Assembly: GCA_000349905.1 (NCBI GenBank)
Contig: KB722782.1
Coordinates: 1-64,000 of the forward strand
Reading direction: 5' to 3'
Origin: Volvariella volvacea V23
Taxonomy: Eukaryota; Basidiomycota; Agaricomycetes; Agaricales; Pluteaceae
DNA: 64,000 nt
How positions within the stretch are numbered: position 1 is the stretch's first letter; the number at the start of each line of letters is the position of its first letter. A program made the translations under genes and the position numbers. The notes beneath the pieces were generated by a model. That model worked only from the letters and a program-made list of their open reading frames with translations. It was not told where the DNA came from and did no database searches. Of the stretch, positions 1 through 11,009 are shown in pieces.

Positions 1-1230
1 GTTCACAATCGTAGCTGGTTCATCCGGGAGTTCAAAGCCTAAATCAAACTCTTCATCTTCATTGTCATCATCAGGTTGGGCGGCTGCATTATAGCTCGAA
101 AAGCTAGCTGCCACAGCCGATGCAGTGGGCATACCGAGACCAGATCCTGGACGGAAGGCTCCTGATGCGGGCATTGCAGCACGGGCCGAACGCACGCGCG
201 CAGCGCGAGGCGGTGGTACGTGGTGGACTGTGGGCATTTTGACCTCAGGGCGGATTTTAACAGGGTGAAGAGAAGGAATCTTCTTCGCCACAGAGGCAGA
301 AGAAATCGTGCTCAACGTGAGGGATGTATCCTTCCAATCCTCTCCAGTACTTTGAGTTATGCGTGCCCGATAATGAAGTGAAACCGTCGACGATGGTTTA
401 CCCTTTTCGGTGGTTGCATGCAGCTCGTAAGTTGGAACCCAGGAAACGTTATCGACAACTACCACAATCACGCAACATAGTTAGAAAATGGAGGAAAGGG
501 AAGTAAGGATGTAACGCACTATAGGTTAACCTAATCTGCGTTTGCATCGTAACGTCTGCCAAAATGATGATAGTAACCTCCCCACGCGTAGTTCCCCTTC
601 GTTTACGAGATTCCTCGTTAATTTCGTCAATTTGTTTGTCAATCGCAAGGATTTTCTCATCGATCTCCGCGGCCTTGAACAGAACTTCAATAAGCAGGCA
701 AGCCGGATGAGAAAATGAATTGTCTGAACTCACCGCATTGGCAGCTTCACGACTCCTTTGCAAAAGGGTCTCTAAGAACTGCACCATCTGCTCCGGGCCC
801 ATGTGCTGACTGCCAAGCGTGGCCCCATATTGATGTAACAACTCCACCTCTTTGGTACGAGCCTTTTTGTTGTCTTCCAACTTGGACTTCTCCACTCGAA
901 GCTTGCGAAGAGCCTCAACGGTATCCGATGAGCGCTTCACCTGGGTTAGGGTGGCCAATGTGCAAACGACATCCGAGAGGCGGGCACCATCAGTAAGACC
1001 AGACACCCTGATGGCATTGGTGTCGATGCTGCTTGACAGGCCACGAATCTCGACCTTGTTTCGACCAGCCTGAGAAGCATTGTCAGATGATGTCCCACCC
1101 GCAGATCAACTGGCCTGCCAACCTTGAGATTCAAGTCAAAAGTTCGCACAACCTCAGCCTTGGACTTGAAGATCGTGACCGAGGTGATGGTGTGCTCTGC
1201 CGCCGCGATGCTAATTAAGTTATCAGCCAT
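1..1230 (-). CDS. DUF4140/DUF4139 domain protein, 3' end cut by window
   Basis: N-terminal part of a mucoidy-inhibitor-A-like protein (DUF4140 followed by DUF4139), a widespread family of unknown biochemical role. Exons on the reverse strand: 1230-1123, 1069-734, 673-520 and 458-1, all with GT-AG introns (53, 60 and 61 nt) and consistent phases. The first exon reads MADNLISIAAAEHTITSVTI, followed by KSKAEVVRTF, the usual DUF4140 beginning; splicing then gives KAGRNKVEIRGLSSSIDTNA, which is also typical. A coiled-coil-like charged stretch (about residues 60-150) separates the two domains, and RLTYIVDNVSWVPTYELHAT marks the start of DUF4139. The C-terminal part seen here is Pro/Ala/Asp-rich (PDDDNEDEEFDLGFELPDEP). 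The ATG at 1230 is the first in frame and begins the family motif, so the start is firm. The reading frame is still open at position 1. Confidence 0.85.
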
Positions 1231-2197
1231 GATAGATGGTGATTGAAGGAGAGAAAGGTTGTGAGAAGATGTAGATTCTTATATGACACTACTTACACCG
1301 CATTTCGGTCTGCATTGCGTGATGAAGGACACGAGGCGGGGCGATGCTATGAGCGATTGTCGTGGAGTGGACGGCTGACGACTCAAATGATCACAGTGGT
1401 GGTACTTGAGGCCGTTCGGCAGGCAATTGCCGTGGCAAAAAGTCTGCAATGTCTTCCTGCCTTTTGCCATCAAATTAAATCCTTCAATGTTACCAATCAT
1501 GAAAATAGATTCAAGATACTTACACGCATGTGGGTGTTTCTCATCCAGGTTGTAGCAGATTTGGAGTTCTTCCACTTCCACGATTACTTCAAGGTCATTG
1601 CATCAGTCTAAGGTATTGGTTGGCATTACGAACCATTCGAGCTCGCACTTCGGCTTTCAAGACTTCTATCTCCGTGACACAGCTTCAGAAACCTACTGAA
1701 TCCCGGTTTACACATGACCTCACCTCGTATCCTTTACGCAATGCAACGGGTGTCCTTTTCCCACCCATTTCCCCAGCAGGCAGTGCAAGGCCTGAATCAT
1801 GATACCCCCTTCATCATAATGAGTCCCACATCCACCATGAGCGAGGAGTCACCTTCACTCATTATGGGACCGACAACAATACCTCCATGAAGGGGTGGTT
1901 GTCGGAAAAAATGCACTGAGTTAAGATGCTTAGAGATAAGACCGGAGTTCACAAGCTGAGGGGCCCAAGGCGTCCTTCATTGGCAAGAGCAGGAGCAAAG
2001 GGCAAAAATATACATTAGTCTTACAAACATAGCCCGAGAATTATTAGTGACATGGGATGGCGAAGGGCAAGTACGTGAACCAAGTGTCTAGTGTATTGTT
2101 GTCTATAGGTATTGAGAGCGTTAAAGGCATGCAAGATATTATGGGGTGTTCTATACGCTACTTGATGACGAGGGGGGTGCCGATGATTGAATTGAGG
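1231..2197. other. intergenic gap with an unresolved coding-like patch
   Basis: No gene can be modelled with confidence here. On the reverse strand, between about 1800 and 1280, several short open pieces look protein-like (VTEIEVLKAEVRARMVRN; VEVEELQICYNLDEKHPH next to a GTAAGT donor; a Cys/His-rich piece near 1450), but I could not join them with legal splice sites and phases. It may be a small spliced gene, a decayed one, or chance. Positions 1800-2197 hold the 3' flank of the TBC gene and nothing else I recognise. Confidence 0.2.
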
Positions 2198-5100
2198 TTA
2201 CGCCGTGGACGACATTAGTTCCTTGAGCACAGCAACATGTGCATCTCGTTTTTGCTTCAAGTCCAAGGATACAATGACACTTCTCAATTCCGCTTCAGTC
2301 TGAAAATGTTCCGTCGGTTCGTCAGTAAGGGAATCCAATCAAAGGAAGGAGAACAATGAGGGGCAATGGGGAACAGCAGTACAACAGTAAGCTAAACACG
2401 TACCTGAAGCAATTTATCTGCTTCCCACATCCTGGTTGGTAAATTTTCCAAGGCGACATAAACCGCCGGAATAGACTCGCAGCGGAGTAATTCCTGTTCG
2501 TTGTTTCTTAGGATGCCGAAAGCGATACGGAATAGGACGTCCAATCCGTCAACTAAGAATACATCCCAGACTCGGAATAAAGTCTAGAACCCCGGAAAAG
2601 TCATGTAAATTGACTGAATGGAGCAAAGGGAGTGAACGTACCTCTACAGGAAGACAGTCTGTGAACAGCGACAAGAACCATGAAAAGCAGATAGCTGCCA
2701 AGTCTACCTCGAGCTGCATCAAATGTGCGTGCAGCTTTGGCAAATACTCTTGCACGTAATCTAGCAGAACCAATGGACATGCCCTTGACAGCAATAAGGA
2801 CGGTGAGAAGAACTCTGATGGAAGGATTCGTTCGACGATTGCTGCAAGAGCCCAAAACGCGTCCTCTTCATCTGCATGTACGAGGAGAAGAGTTGATGTG
2901 ACAAGGTTCATGCCTTGACAGTATCCTACGTCCGGATTTCGTCTAAAAAGGGACAACAGCAGGCGTCATTAGCCAGGTCAAAGGTAAAGCTCAAAAGCAC
3001 ATACCGACTATAAGCAATCAAAACTCTCCTCAACTTCTCCACACCCGCCCCGTCCCCACCAAAGAAAAGATTTAACGGCATCGTCCTCCCAACATCCTTT
3101 TCAATCTCCCCCACCACCCCCTTATCAACCTCGCCTCCATCGTTCGAATTCAACAAATCCTGGAACACGCCAGGCTCTTTCATCTCCAATCCCGCACTAC
3201 ACTCCAGCCAAACCTTGGATCGATAAACCAGTGGTATCCCACTCCTGATGAGTCTGTCTAACTCCCTCCTCTCGCTGCTCGTACCGAGTTGGGCAAAGCC
3301 AATGAGACCTTCTGTGTGCGATAGTTCATCTTCATCTTCGTTGGACAGTCCAAGTCCAAGTATAGCAGCTGCTCCGGCCAGTCCTGAAACTCCTGCTGTG
3401 TGGGCTTTAGCGCCACCGACGCTGGTGGTCACGTTGGCTCTGATGACCTTGCCTCTCTGCTTGACGAATGCGTCCCATTCCTTCCTTTGGCTCTTCTGGT
3501 TTTGGTCGTGTATCTCGATTAACTGGTCTAATAATTTCCGAATGGTATTCGCACAGACATGCCGTGGTGTACTCTGGGTGACGACGAGAATTGATGATGC
3601 CGGGAGCGCTTGTGGCGTTGCATGTCCCCCATTGCTGCTCTTGTTCACATGGGACGAGTTGGTGTTGGCTCTATTCATAGGCGGCCTTGTCGCCTTTCGA
3701 CTCTTGGAAGAACTCCTCGATTTAATGCTCTTTGCTGAGAGCGATCGAGTCTCTCCACCCTCTCCACCAGTTTCACCGTTCTCCCCAACCCCTTCACCCC
3801 CCTCTTCGTCTTCTTCATGGTTGGGTTTGGGCGGTGGAACACCACTTCCGTCACAGTCACAATGCCCTTTCACAATTTCAATCTCAATCTTCCCGTTTCT
3901 TATAGGTTTTCCACCTTCACCCTCCTCACCCTCCTCCCTATCTTCCTCCCCCTCACTATCAACACTCACAGCACCTCCACTCCCTCCACCTCCAGGCCAC
4001 AAATTGTCCTCCGCCCGATCCGCAATCCTCACCCCCGTCAAACACGCAGGCGCCGTACTCCCACACTCCCTAGCCCTAACCAACAGCAACAAATCATACT
4101 GCGACACATCATATATAAACCCATATCTGTCCCTTAACATCTCCTGGTCCTGACTCAGACCCCGAAGGTGGCCAGTGGGACTTAGACTGCGATCGCCGGG
4201 GGGACTGCCGACAAAGCCGGTGTCGCTGCCAAAGCTGGGATGGCGGTGGGGGTGGTGAATGGCTGAGCCGGCGAACCGGGAGCGGAAGTCTTTGGACGCG
4301 AGAGGCGTGTAGTAGCTCTTTGAGAGGTAGTGCGTGGGTGGTTTGGCTGTGGCTGGTATGATGGACTCTAGAGGCACTGAGAGAGGCTTTTGGGCACCGA
4401 AGGGAGCCATCGAGGGGGGTTGGGGTAGTCCTGCGATTCCGGCGGTGGTTCCGAGTGCGGTGCTAGGCAGACCTTGACGTATGATGGAGTTGATGTTCGC
4501 AGAGTCATATACACTTGATAGACTGGAAGGTGTGTTTCGCGAATGTGGATTTGACGGGGAAGAAGACGAGGAGGTCGGGTCACTTGATGAAGAGGACGAA
4601 GACGACTTTCTCTGTTGTTGGTTCATGAACGACGAGAACAGATACGGAGAAAGCGCGAACGGCGCCGCAAATTGACGAAGCGAAGGCGTCGAGCGACGCC
4701 CTTTATCCAGCCCTTTCCCTCCCCCTCCACCCGCGCCTTCTTTCCCAACCCCGCCGTGTCCATTGAGCGCAAGCGCATGCTTCAGCGTCAACGCAGCGTC
4801 AGGTGCACCACCCGCACTCGGACTGAGCGTAGCCACCAACTCTCCTCCCGACCCATCCACGCCACCATGATAATGGTGGTAATGGTATTCACCCCTATGG
4901 TCTCTTCTTTCCTTCCCAAGGTTGGGTCTCTCCCTAAACACCACACCCTTTTCCCTCGCGTTCCTGATAAGCTCCATCGCCAGCTTCTTGATCAACTCCC
5001 CGCTCTCTCTCCCCTGATCAGCCAATATACTCCCAGGGTCGTTGGTCATAACCCTAGTTGCATTAGCTATAGCGCGCAGACTGGCGCCTTGGCGCATTAT

Positions 5101-7319
5101 AGGGAGGGCAATCTCTTCTTCAAATGTGGTGGACGTGATGCTTGTCCCATCCGCTGCGGTGGCAGGGTTGAGGAGGGAGGTGGTAGTGGTGGTAAGGTGA
5201 GGAGCTGCAGGAATGGCGGTTGGATTGAATGTGGGTTGGAGAGGGGAGGGAGAGGCCATTAAGGAGGGAGCGAGGCTGTTGGCTGAACGTGCGGCATTGG
5301 TGTCGCTCGATCTGATTGATGCACCGTCTGAGATGATACTAATGGTCGTTGCTCCTGCTTCCGCTGCGGGAGGTGTTGCTGTCGCAGCAGCTGTCGTCGT
5401 CGCTGTAGTGATAGTCGTGGTCGTGGTCGTAGCTGTTGCGGCTACTGATGACGCATCTCCAACAATATGCGCGTGTTTCTTTGCGTCTACAGATGCGGAT
5501 GGCGGAGAAGGAATCGGGTTCAAAATCGAGATGCCCAGTGTCCCAAACACGCTCTTGGAAGACCTTCGTGGTCGATTCGGGCGTCGTTGATGGTCGGGAA
5601 CGGGTGCAGTGCGACCCTCGTTCGCGGAGTCTGGCTGCGACTGCGATTGCGACTGAGATCGGGACGTAGAGTTTGCATCCGAGTCCCCAGCACCGACGCT
5701 GGCACTGGATTGAGATTGTATAGAAGGCGAGGATACACGAGATTGGGATTTTGGCTTTCCTCTGCCCCATAAAGTTCCCATCCAATCACCGATAGAGCTA
5801 GAAGGGCGATCTGGTCGCTGTTGCGGCTGCGGTTGGGGTAAGTGTTGCCCTCGTTGTTGATGAACGCCACGCTGTGCTTCGTCCTTGGGGTCCACGGAGA
5901 CCACAGTAACTGTCGAGACGGTAGAATCGGAGGATACTTGAGAATGCGAGTTTAAGGGCTGTCCTTTGCGTCTATCAAGCTGAGAACGCAGGGTTGATGG
6001 TGGAACGGATGTAGAAATGATTGGGGTTGAGTTTTCTTCGAAGCTTCGAGAGATGATGACATCGTCCGCAATGGCCTCGGACAGGGATTCTACCAGGGAC
6101 TGGGAGCACGGGTATCATTAATGGTGGCTAGTGTGACCATAGAGAGCGACTTACCAAGCGACTTTGCTGTTTTCTAATCTGGTGCGATAATACTTCATCA
6201 TCTTCCGCGAAGATAGCCTGTATTCGTTTTGCAACGTCCTGGTTTGAGGATTCCAACTCCCTCACGACAGCTTCGGCCCTGACTCTCCTCGCAGCTTCCT
6301 TCTCCTTCAAGCTCCTCAAGTTCTCCTCCAGTTCCATCCGGACTTGGGATAGATTATGCATTGTGTTGGACAACACGCGTAGAATAGACATATACGACGA
6401 GTCCCCATGGCTATCACGAGATGGCGCGGAAGGTGAGGCGAGATTGATGTTCGCGATAGCGGAGTGTATAGCTTCGTCAGATTGTTCGTGCCACCTCGTA
6501 GAAAGAATCTGTGTAGCAGCAGTTTGGGATAACCCGAACGTTGGTTGGTCGGCTTCGGTAATTACGAGAAGGTCAGGTCCCCTCCGCGGAGCTCGACGCG
6601 CAGCGCCACCAGCAGTACTATTGAGAGCGTCTTTTGACGAACCGGCAATGAACAAAGGAGGTTGCGCAGTCGTTTGAGGTGATTGAGAGTCCCAGGTACC
6701 AGCCAAGGAGGTCGCAGAAGCCTTCCGACTCGCCGCGCTCGCCCCAGGGACATCAATACTTCTCGCCTTGCCATAGCCCCTCATGCTACCATCCCAGCTA
6801 GCTCCATCATTCGGTTCAACTGCGCTTGTCTGCTGTTCAAGTTGCGCCTTGAGCGTGAAGTAGTTGTTGGCCGGTTTGAGGTTATTGCTCTCGACATCTT
6901 GCGTGGTGCCCCTTGTTCGACGGCCTCGTGAAGGTGGGAGAGCTTGTTCAGGAGATAGAGGATGGGAATGGACAGGAGTTTTGGGCTGGTTGGATGTCAT
7001 GGTCACTGCTTGAACTCCCCAAAGCCCATGGTTTGGTAATGGTGCACTCGCAGACAGCCTTTGCCTCGTGTGCAAATCGGAGAAACCCTGAACGGTAGGG
7101 CTCAAATTTAAACTTTTTGACGCGAAGATAGGTTCAGATGCGATGCCCGGTGGAGGACGCGGGGAACGACGACGACGACGGGTGTTGGATTGCAGGAACG
7201 CTCTCAATTGTCCCGCCGAAATCCCTGAGAAATCAATTTACAATATATTACGTGTTGCCTCCTATTTGAGGGATTCTGTTCTGCTCATGCCTACTTGGAA
7301 AGCAGGGGTGTAGCGACAT
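2198..7319 (-). CDS. TBC-domain Rab GTPase-activating protein (1590 aa)
   Basis: Predicted GAP for Rab-type small GTPases, acting in membrane traffic. Six exons: 7319-7295, 7224-6155, 6099-3005, 2942-2642, 2583-2404, 2299-2198; introns are 55-70 nt and phases agree. The 25-nt first exon (MSLHPCFP) was found by splicing; the larger exon has no usable ATG. The TBC domain occupies about residues 1310-1550 and contains both catalytic signatures: IEKDVGRT, which carries the arginine finger of IxxDxxR, and GYCQGMN, which carries the glutamine finger. It is followed by DAFWALAAIVERILP and TLFRVWDVFLVDG. The preceding 1300 residues are mostly Ser/Thr/Pro/Gly low complexity, with a short coiled coil near residues 300-360 and one ordered-looking segment, RDRYGFIYDVSQYDLLLLVR. 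Most TBC proteins are much shorter; the long disordered N-terminus probably carries localisation or phosphorylation sites (inference). Confidence 0.9.
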
Positions 7320-7423
7320 TCTACTTCCTTTGCCCCGTCGTCGGCGTCGGACTCGACGAGCACTCAATAGAGAGCAATGTGGCGCGCGGCCAACTCAGTG
7401 AAAATCGTGAAGTGCTGCTTACG

Positions 7424-7555
7424 TCAGCACACATTCTTTGACCTCGACGAACAACGACTACGGACTGGTTTTCAAGTAAGAACTCGATACCCAATCACAA
7501 GGTCACAAAAAATGCTGGGATAAGACTTTGCTTTCTTGGACAGTGTCGTTCTAGT
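7424..7555 (+). pseudogene. degenerate 5' fragment of COA6
   Basis: This stretch aligns with the promoter and first exon of the intact COA6 gene at 10.04-10.23 kb. Shared blocks include TGCTTACGTCAGCACA (7428 region versus 10033 region), CTGGTTTTC at the start of the reading frame, and AAAAATGCTGGGA followed by ACTTTGCTTxxTTGGAC. The position of the ATG reads ACG here, several bases are missing between blocks, and the similarity stops before the second cysteine pair, so no protein can be made. Orientation is the same as the intact gene. The copy lies directly upstream of the NACHT gene, and the intact copy directly downstream. Confidence 0.7.
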
Positions 7556-7726
7556 TGAAATTGCAAGGGTATTCCGCATTGCCCCCTATTTGGGAGGTCG
7601 TGCATAAGCAGTTCAACGCGTGCCACGAATTGGCACAGCATTCCGTATCTCTTCTCTCTCCACATCCAACATACCTGCACAGGCACTTCTCAAGCAACTA
7701 CCACTCCTAGCATATTGCTCTGAATT

Positions 7727-9399
7727 ATGTTGGAAACTGATCTATCCCAGTCTTACCCGGGCCAGGGAGCAAATATGCCGCCTGAGGGCTCTGCTGCACC
7801 CGCTGCTGCTGCCTCTGAGAGCACCGCTGAGAGCTCAGCAGTGCCAACTGCTGTCGAGAGCCCTTCCCAGATGCAAGCGAATTTCTTTACCAACGCAACC
7901 GTCATCAACGCTGGTGGCACCATTCGCAACGAGGCGCACTTCCACAGGCCCCCTACTTCCGCTGAGCTTGAACCTCTCCTACGGTCACAGAAAGGTATGT
8001 GTCGTTCATTTCGAGCACTCATCCGCGCATCTCACTTCGGTCCTCAGCCAGAGATATGCTAGTGGCTCTGATTGTTTTCGACGCAATGCATACCGGAAAC
8101 GTAAGCAGGGAGGCGCTCGGTTGCCATCCTGAAACTCGTCGAAGGGTTATCCAGGATATCATCATGTGGATTGAACACGCCCACCAAAACATGCTCGGAA
8201 ACGTTCTCTGGTTGCACGGTCCAGCAGGAATTGGTAAATCTGCCGTCATGAAGACGATTGCGGACAAACTGGATGCGCCTGACTCGCCTGCCAAAGTGGC
8301 TGGCTCGTTCTTCTTCTGGCGGGGAGACCCGCTTCGCAATAGTCTCTCTCGTTTCATTCCAACCCTGGCCTATCAATTGGCTATGTGTGTTGAGAGTATC
8401 GGAAGAGAAATTTATAGAGCTATTGATAGGGATCCAGCCATCCTAAATGCAAGTGTGGATGCTCAGTGGAGGAAGCTAATTGCTGACCCCATTGAGGCTG
8501 CTTCTAATGTCCCACCAGCAGTAATCATCTTGGATGGTCTGGAGGAATGTAAAGAACAAAGAGACCAGAAAAAGGTGTTGGAACTTATTGGGTCATATAG
8601 GCCTAACTTTCCTCTTGCAATCATAGTGGCCAGCCGCCCTGAACCTTTTATTGTCAACTCTTTTAACACCAATCCTCTTGCCTCACAGTGCAGTTTTGAC
8701 ATTGATTTGTGGGCATATCAGGATGATCAGGAGATGAAATCCTTTATCAAGTCAAGTTTTCTAACTGTTTACAATCACCATCAAGATATCTTTCAGTCTT
8801 GTTCCTTACAAGGCCCATGGCCTTCAGAGAAAGAGATTCATGAAATCACAAAAAGAGCAAATGGGTTATATATATATATTACAACCCTCATCAAATATCT
8901 TGGTGACAATCCACAAAAACAACTTCAGACATTTTTAAACCAGAGAAAAACATCATTACCTGCACTTAATGATCTATATATAGAAATTACCAAAGAATCT
9001 CATCAATCAGATGACAAAAAGACACAATTTCTTTTGTTTCTTATTTCCTTTATTCCAATGCAGAATGGGAAAGTTACTATGTCTACATTATCAGCATACA
9101 GTGGCCTTGATACAACAGATATAAGATCAAAACTAAGAAGGCTTCACTCAGTTCTTTTTGTTCCACCCAAGGATGATGATCTAATTGGGTATTATCATAT
9201 GTCATATAACAATTTTTTATGCATATCTGAAGAAAGCAATGCATATTGTATTCTTACAATAAGACACATATTAATAGTAATGTGCAACTCATGGTTGAGA
9301 AGACAAATTTTAATACCACTAGTTGGTGTTATTATTTTGGGCTATTGTGTAGAAACTTTATACTTGAGAAACTTTATACTTGAATGTGTGGTCATCTAA
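7727..9399 (+). CDS. NACHT NTPase (NLR-like), 3' end frameshifted
   Basis: Fungal STAND/NLR-type NTPase, a family used in self/non-self recognition and programmed cell death; ligand and partner unknown. Exon 1 is 7727-7994, exon 2 is 8048-9399 (53-nt GT-AG intron, phase 1), giving 539 residues. The N-terminus is Ala/Ser/Glu-rich, then a Gly/Asn-containing short motif (FFTNATVINAGGTIRNEAHF) of the kind that often precedes NACHT in mushrooms, then FDAMHTGNVSREALGCHPET. The Walker A loop GPAGIGKS is at about residue 147 and the Walker B VIILDGLEE at about 250; NGLYIYITTLIKYLGD and KLRRLHSVLFVPP follow as in relatives. No C-terminal repeats are present. The frame ends early because of a 16-bp duplication at 9351-9382. 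From about 8400 onward the gene becomes AT-rich and lacks CpG, unlike its 5' part. Expressed protein or silenced pseudogene cannot be decided from sequence. Confidence 0.8.
9351..9382 (+). repeat. perfect 16-bp tandem duplication causing a frameshift
   Basis: The unit AGAAACTTTATACTTG occurs twice in a row (9351-9366 and 9367-9382). Because 16 is not a multiple of three, the second copy shifts the NACHT reading frame and leads to the stop at 9397-9399. With only one unit, the frame would instead run on to 9487, ending at a good GTAAGT donor. Confidence 0.85.
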
Positions 9400-9873
9400 G
9401 TTTGACCAGTTATACTGGGCAATTGGAAAGCTCTGTGCTGCATTTTTGTTTTATGTTGGTTATTATACTTATATATGCTGGAGACCAGTAAGTGTTATAA
9501 GTTCATATTGACTAAAACTTATAAATTAGAATAGACAGGAAGATATAACTTTTATCATCAAACACCTATCTCTTATATATTTCTAGGTATAGTTTTTATG
9601 TCAAGTACCATTGGTTTTGCACCAACTGTTTTGCTGAGTATTGCTATATCATATTGTTGTTACTTATTTTTTGTATGTTTAACTATATATGTGACTATTG
9701 GATGGTATATAAGAACTAGTGCAAACTTTTATTCTGTATCATGGCTTGTTTTTTGTTCTTTTCTTTTGATTGGAGGCTTTTCAATCTTTGTTGGATTTCT
9801 TGTTTATATTCTTAGCATCTTTCTTGATTCATATCCTGAAATATTTTATAATGTATTGTCAGATATTTTTTAG
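9383..9873 (+). pseudogene. probable remnant of the NACHT gene's original membrane-spanning 3' end
   Basis: Two open, hydrophobic stretches follow the premature stop. The first, to 9487, reads like KFDQLYWAIGKLCAAFLFYV and ends at CCA|GTAAGT. A possible 99-nt intron (9488-9586, ending TTTCTAG) separates it from an ATG-led frame at 9598-9873 (91 codons) with three or so membrane segments (for example SWLVFCSFLLIGGFSIFVGF). The splice phase does not connect the two cleanly, so a second lesion or a different splice site is needed. An independent small membrane-protein gene is the alternative. Confidence 0.35.
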
Positions 9874-10124
9874 TGGTTCATAAAATTTCAATCTTTTAAC
9901 ACTCTTGCAATTTGATAGTCAAATTTGATTGCTTTGAGTGTGTATCTCACTACAAACCTGAGATATTGAAAATAATAAGTTCAGGATATCTAGCAATATA
10001 CAAGAAAGAAAGGCAATTCTGGTTTTTATGTCAGCAGCGCATTGCTTACGTCAGCACATCCGGAGCCCGACGCCCGAGTGAAGCCCGAACCCAACCTGAC
10101 CTCCACTACTACCAACTAACGACC

Positions 10125-10469
10125 ATGGGCTGGTTTTCCAGTGCGAAAAAAGAAGAACCAAGTGCGGAGTCACGACAAGGTCGCCAAAAATGCTGGGACA
10201 AGCGCGATGCATACTTTGCTTGTTTGGACCGCTCTGGCGTAGTTAAAGCTGGTGAGGAAGGGGATGCTTGTTCCTCCGAGAAGCGCGCATACGAGGAGAA
10301 CTGCGCCAAGAGTTGGGTGAGTCGGACGTTAAGCTCATTCTGTGTAGAGGCCAACCTGATTGTGGCCTGTTGTCAGATTGAGTACTTCAACCAACGGAGG
10401 GTCATTGCTGAAGCGCAGAAGGATAGACTAGCTCAAGCGAACAACCAGGCTCAAAGTGCCCGTCGATGA
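10125..10469 (+). CDS. COA6: cytochrome c oxidase assembly factor 6 (94 aa)
   Basis: Small twin-cysteine protein of the mitochondrial intermembrane space that helps metallate the CuA site of cytochrome c oxidase. Exon 1 is 10125-10316, exon 2 10377-10469, with a 60-nt phase-0 intron. The protein starts MGWFSSAKKEEPS and contains CWDKRDAYFAC (Cx9C) and CSSEKRAYEENC (Cx10C), exactly the COA6 cysteine spacing, followed by KSWIEYFNQRRVI. Length fits the family. The ATG in ACCATGG context is the only sensible start. Its promoter and first exon have a decayed duplicate 2.6 kb upstream, on the other side of the NACHT gene. Confidence 0.92.
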   Translation: MGWFSSAKKEEPSAESRQGRQKCWDKRDAYFACLDRSGVVKAGEEGDACSSEKRAYEENCAKSWVSRTLSSFCVEANLIVACCQIEYFNQRRVIAEAQKDRLAQANNQAQSARR

Positions 10470-11009
10470 CGGTCTATCTTTCGTCATGGTGTTGGGACTA
10501 TACGTCAGGAGACCCTGCGCATTTGAGTCCGACCTTCTATCCACTCAGTTGTACCTATATTCTCAGCAATACGAGTCGTTTTACTCCACGGACAACCCCA
10601 TTTCAGCGGATCACCCATCAGTGGCAATTCACCCCAGATTTTCTAGGACCGTGAAGGTGCACACAGCCTAGATTTGCGAGTCTAGTTAGTGCGGTGAGTT
10701 TTCACCTTTCCGATTATGCTACCCTTGTCTCATTATTCGCCCATACATAGAATCAATCAAGCCATTCTGTAGAGGTTTACATTAAGGAACAGCAATAAGC
10801 GAAAATTTGTCTTGTGACCTACTACTTGAACATTCTGTCGTTGATCGTCGGTCAACCTAGGTCCAGGCTACTGTCACTCAAGTCGTCTTTCCACTCGGAA
10901 GGATCATATCAAGCTCTACGTGGCAGCGAATTGACGTGCGCCTCGGTGGTAAGTGACCATTTGCCTCGAGGATTGTCCAGCGCTTATACGCGCATATAGC
11001 TTGCGCCTG
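10470..11009. other. intergenic gap
   Basis: Contains the 3' flank of COA6 and the 3' flank of the reverse-strand gene beginning at 11459. No ORF here has gene-like composition or splice support. Confidence 0.5.

Larger units (their letters stand above)
8636..10037. other. CpG-free, AT-rich tract
   Basis: Reading every line, I find no CG dinucleotide between the one at about 8634 and the one at about 10038, although C and G are both present throughout. Sampled GC is about 30% at 9241-9300 and 23% at 9661-9720, against 48% at 8041-8100. The tract covers the 3' two-thirds of the NACHT gene and the downstream spacer and ends where the COA6 promoter homology begins. Loss of CpG to TpG/CpA through cytosine methylation and deamination is the simplest reading (inference). 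Confidence 0.85.

Noticed and set aside
3248..4153. 301-codon forward ORF opposite the TBC gene
   Set aside because: Antisense shadow of the low-complexity Ser/Gly/Glu coding region; no independent features.
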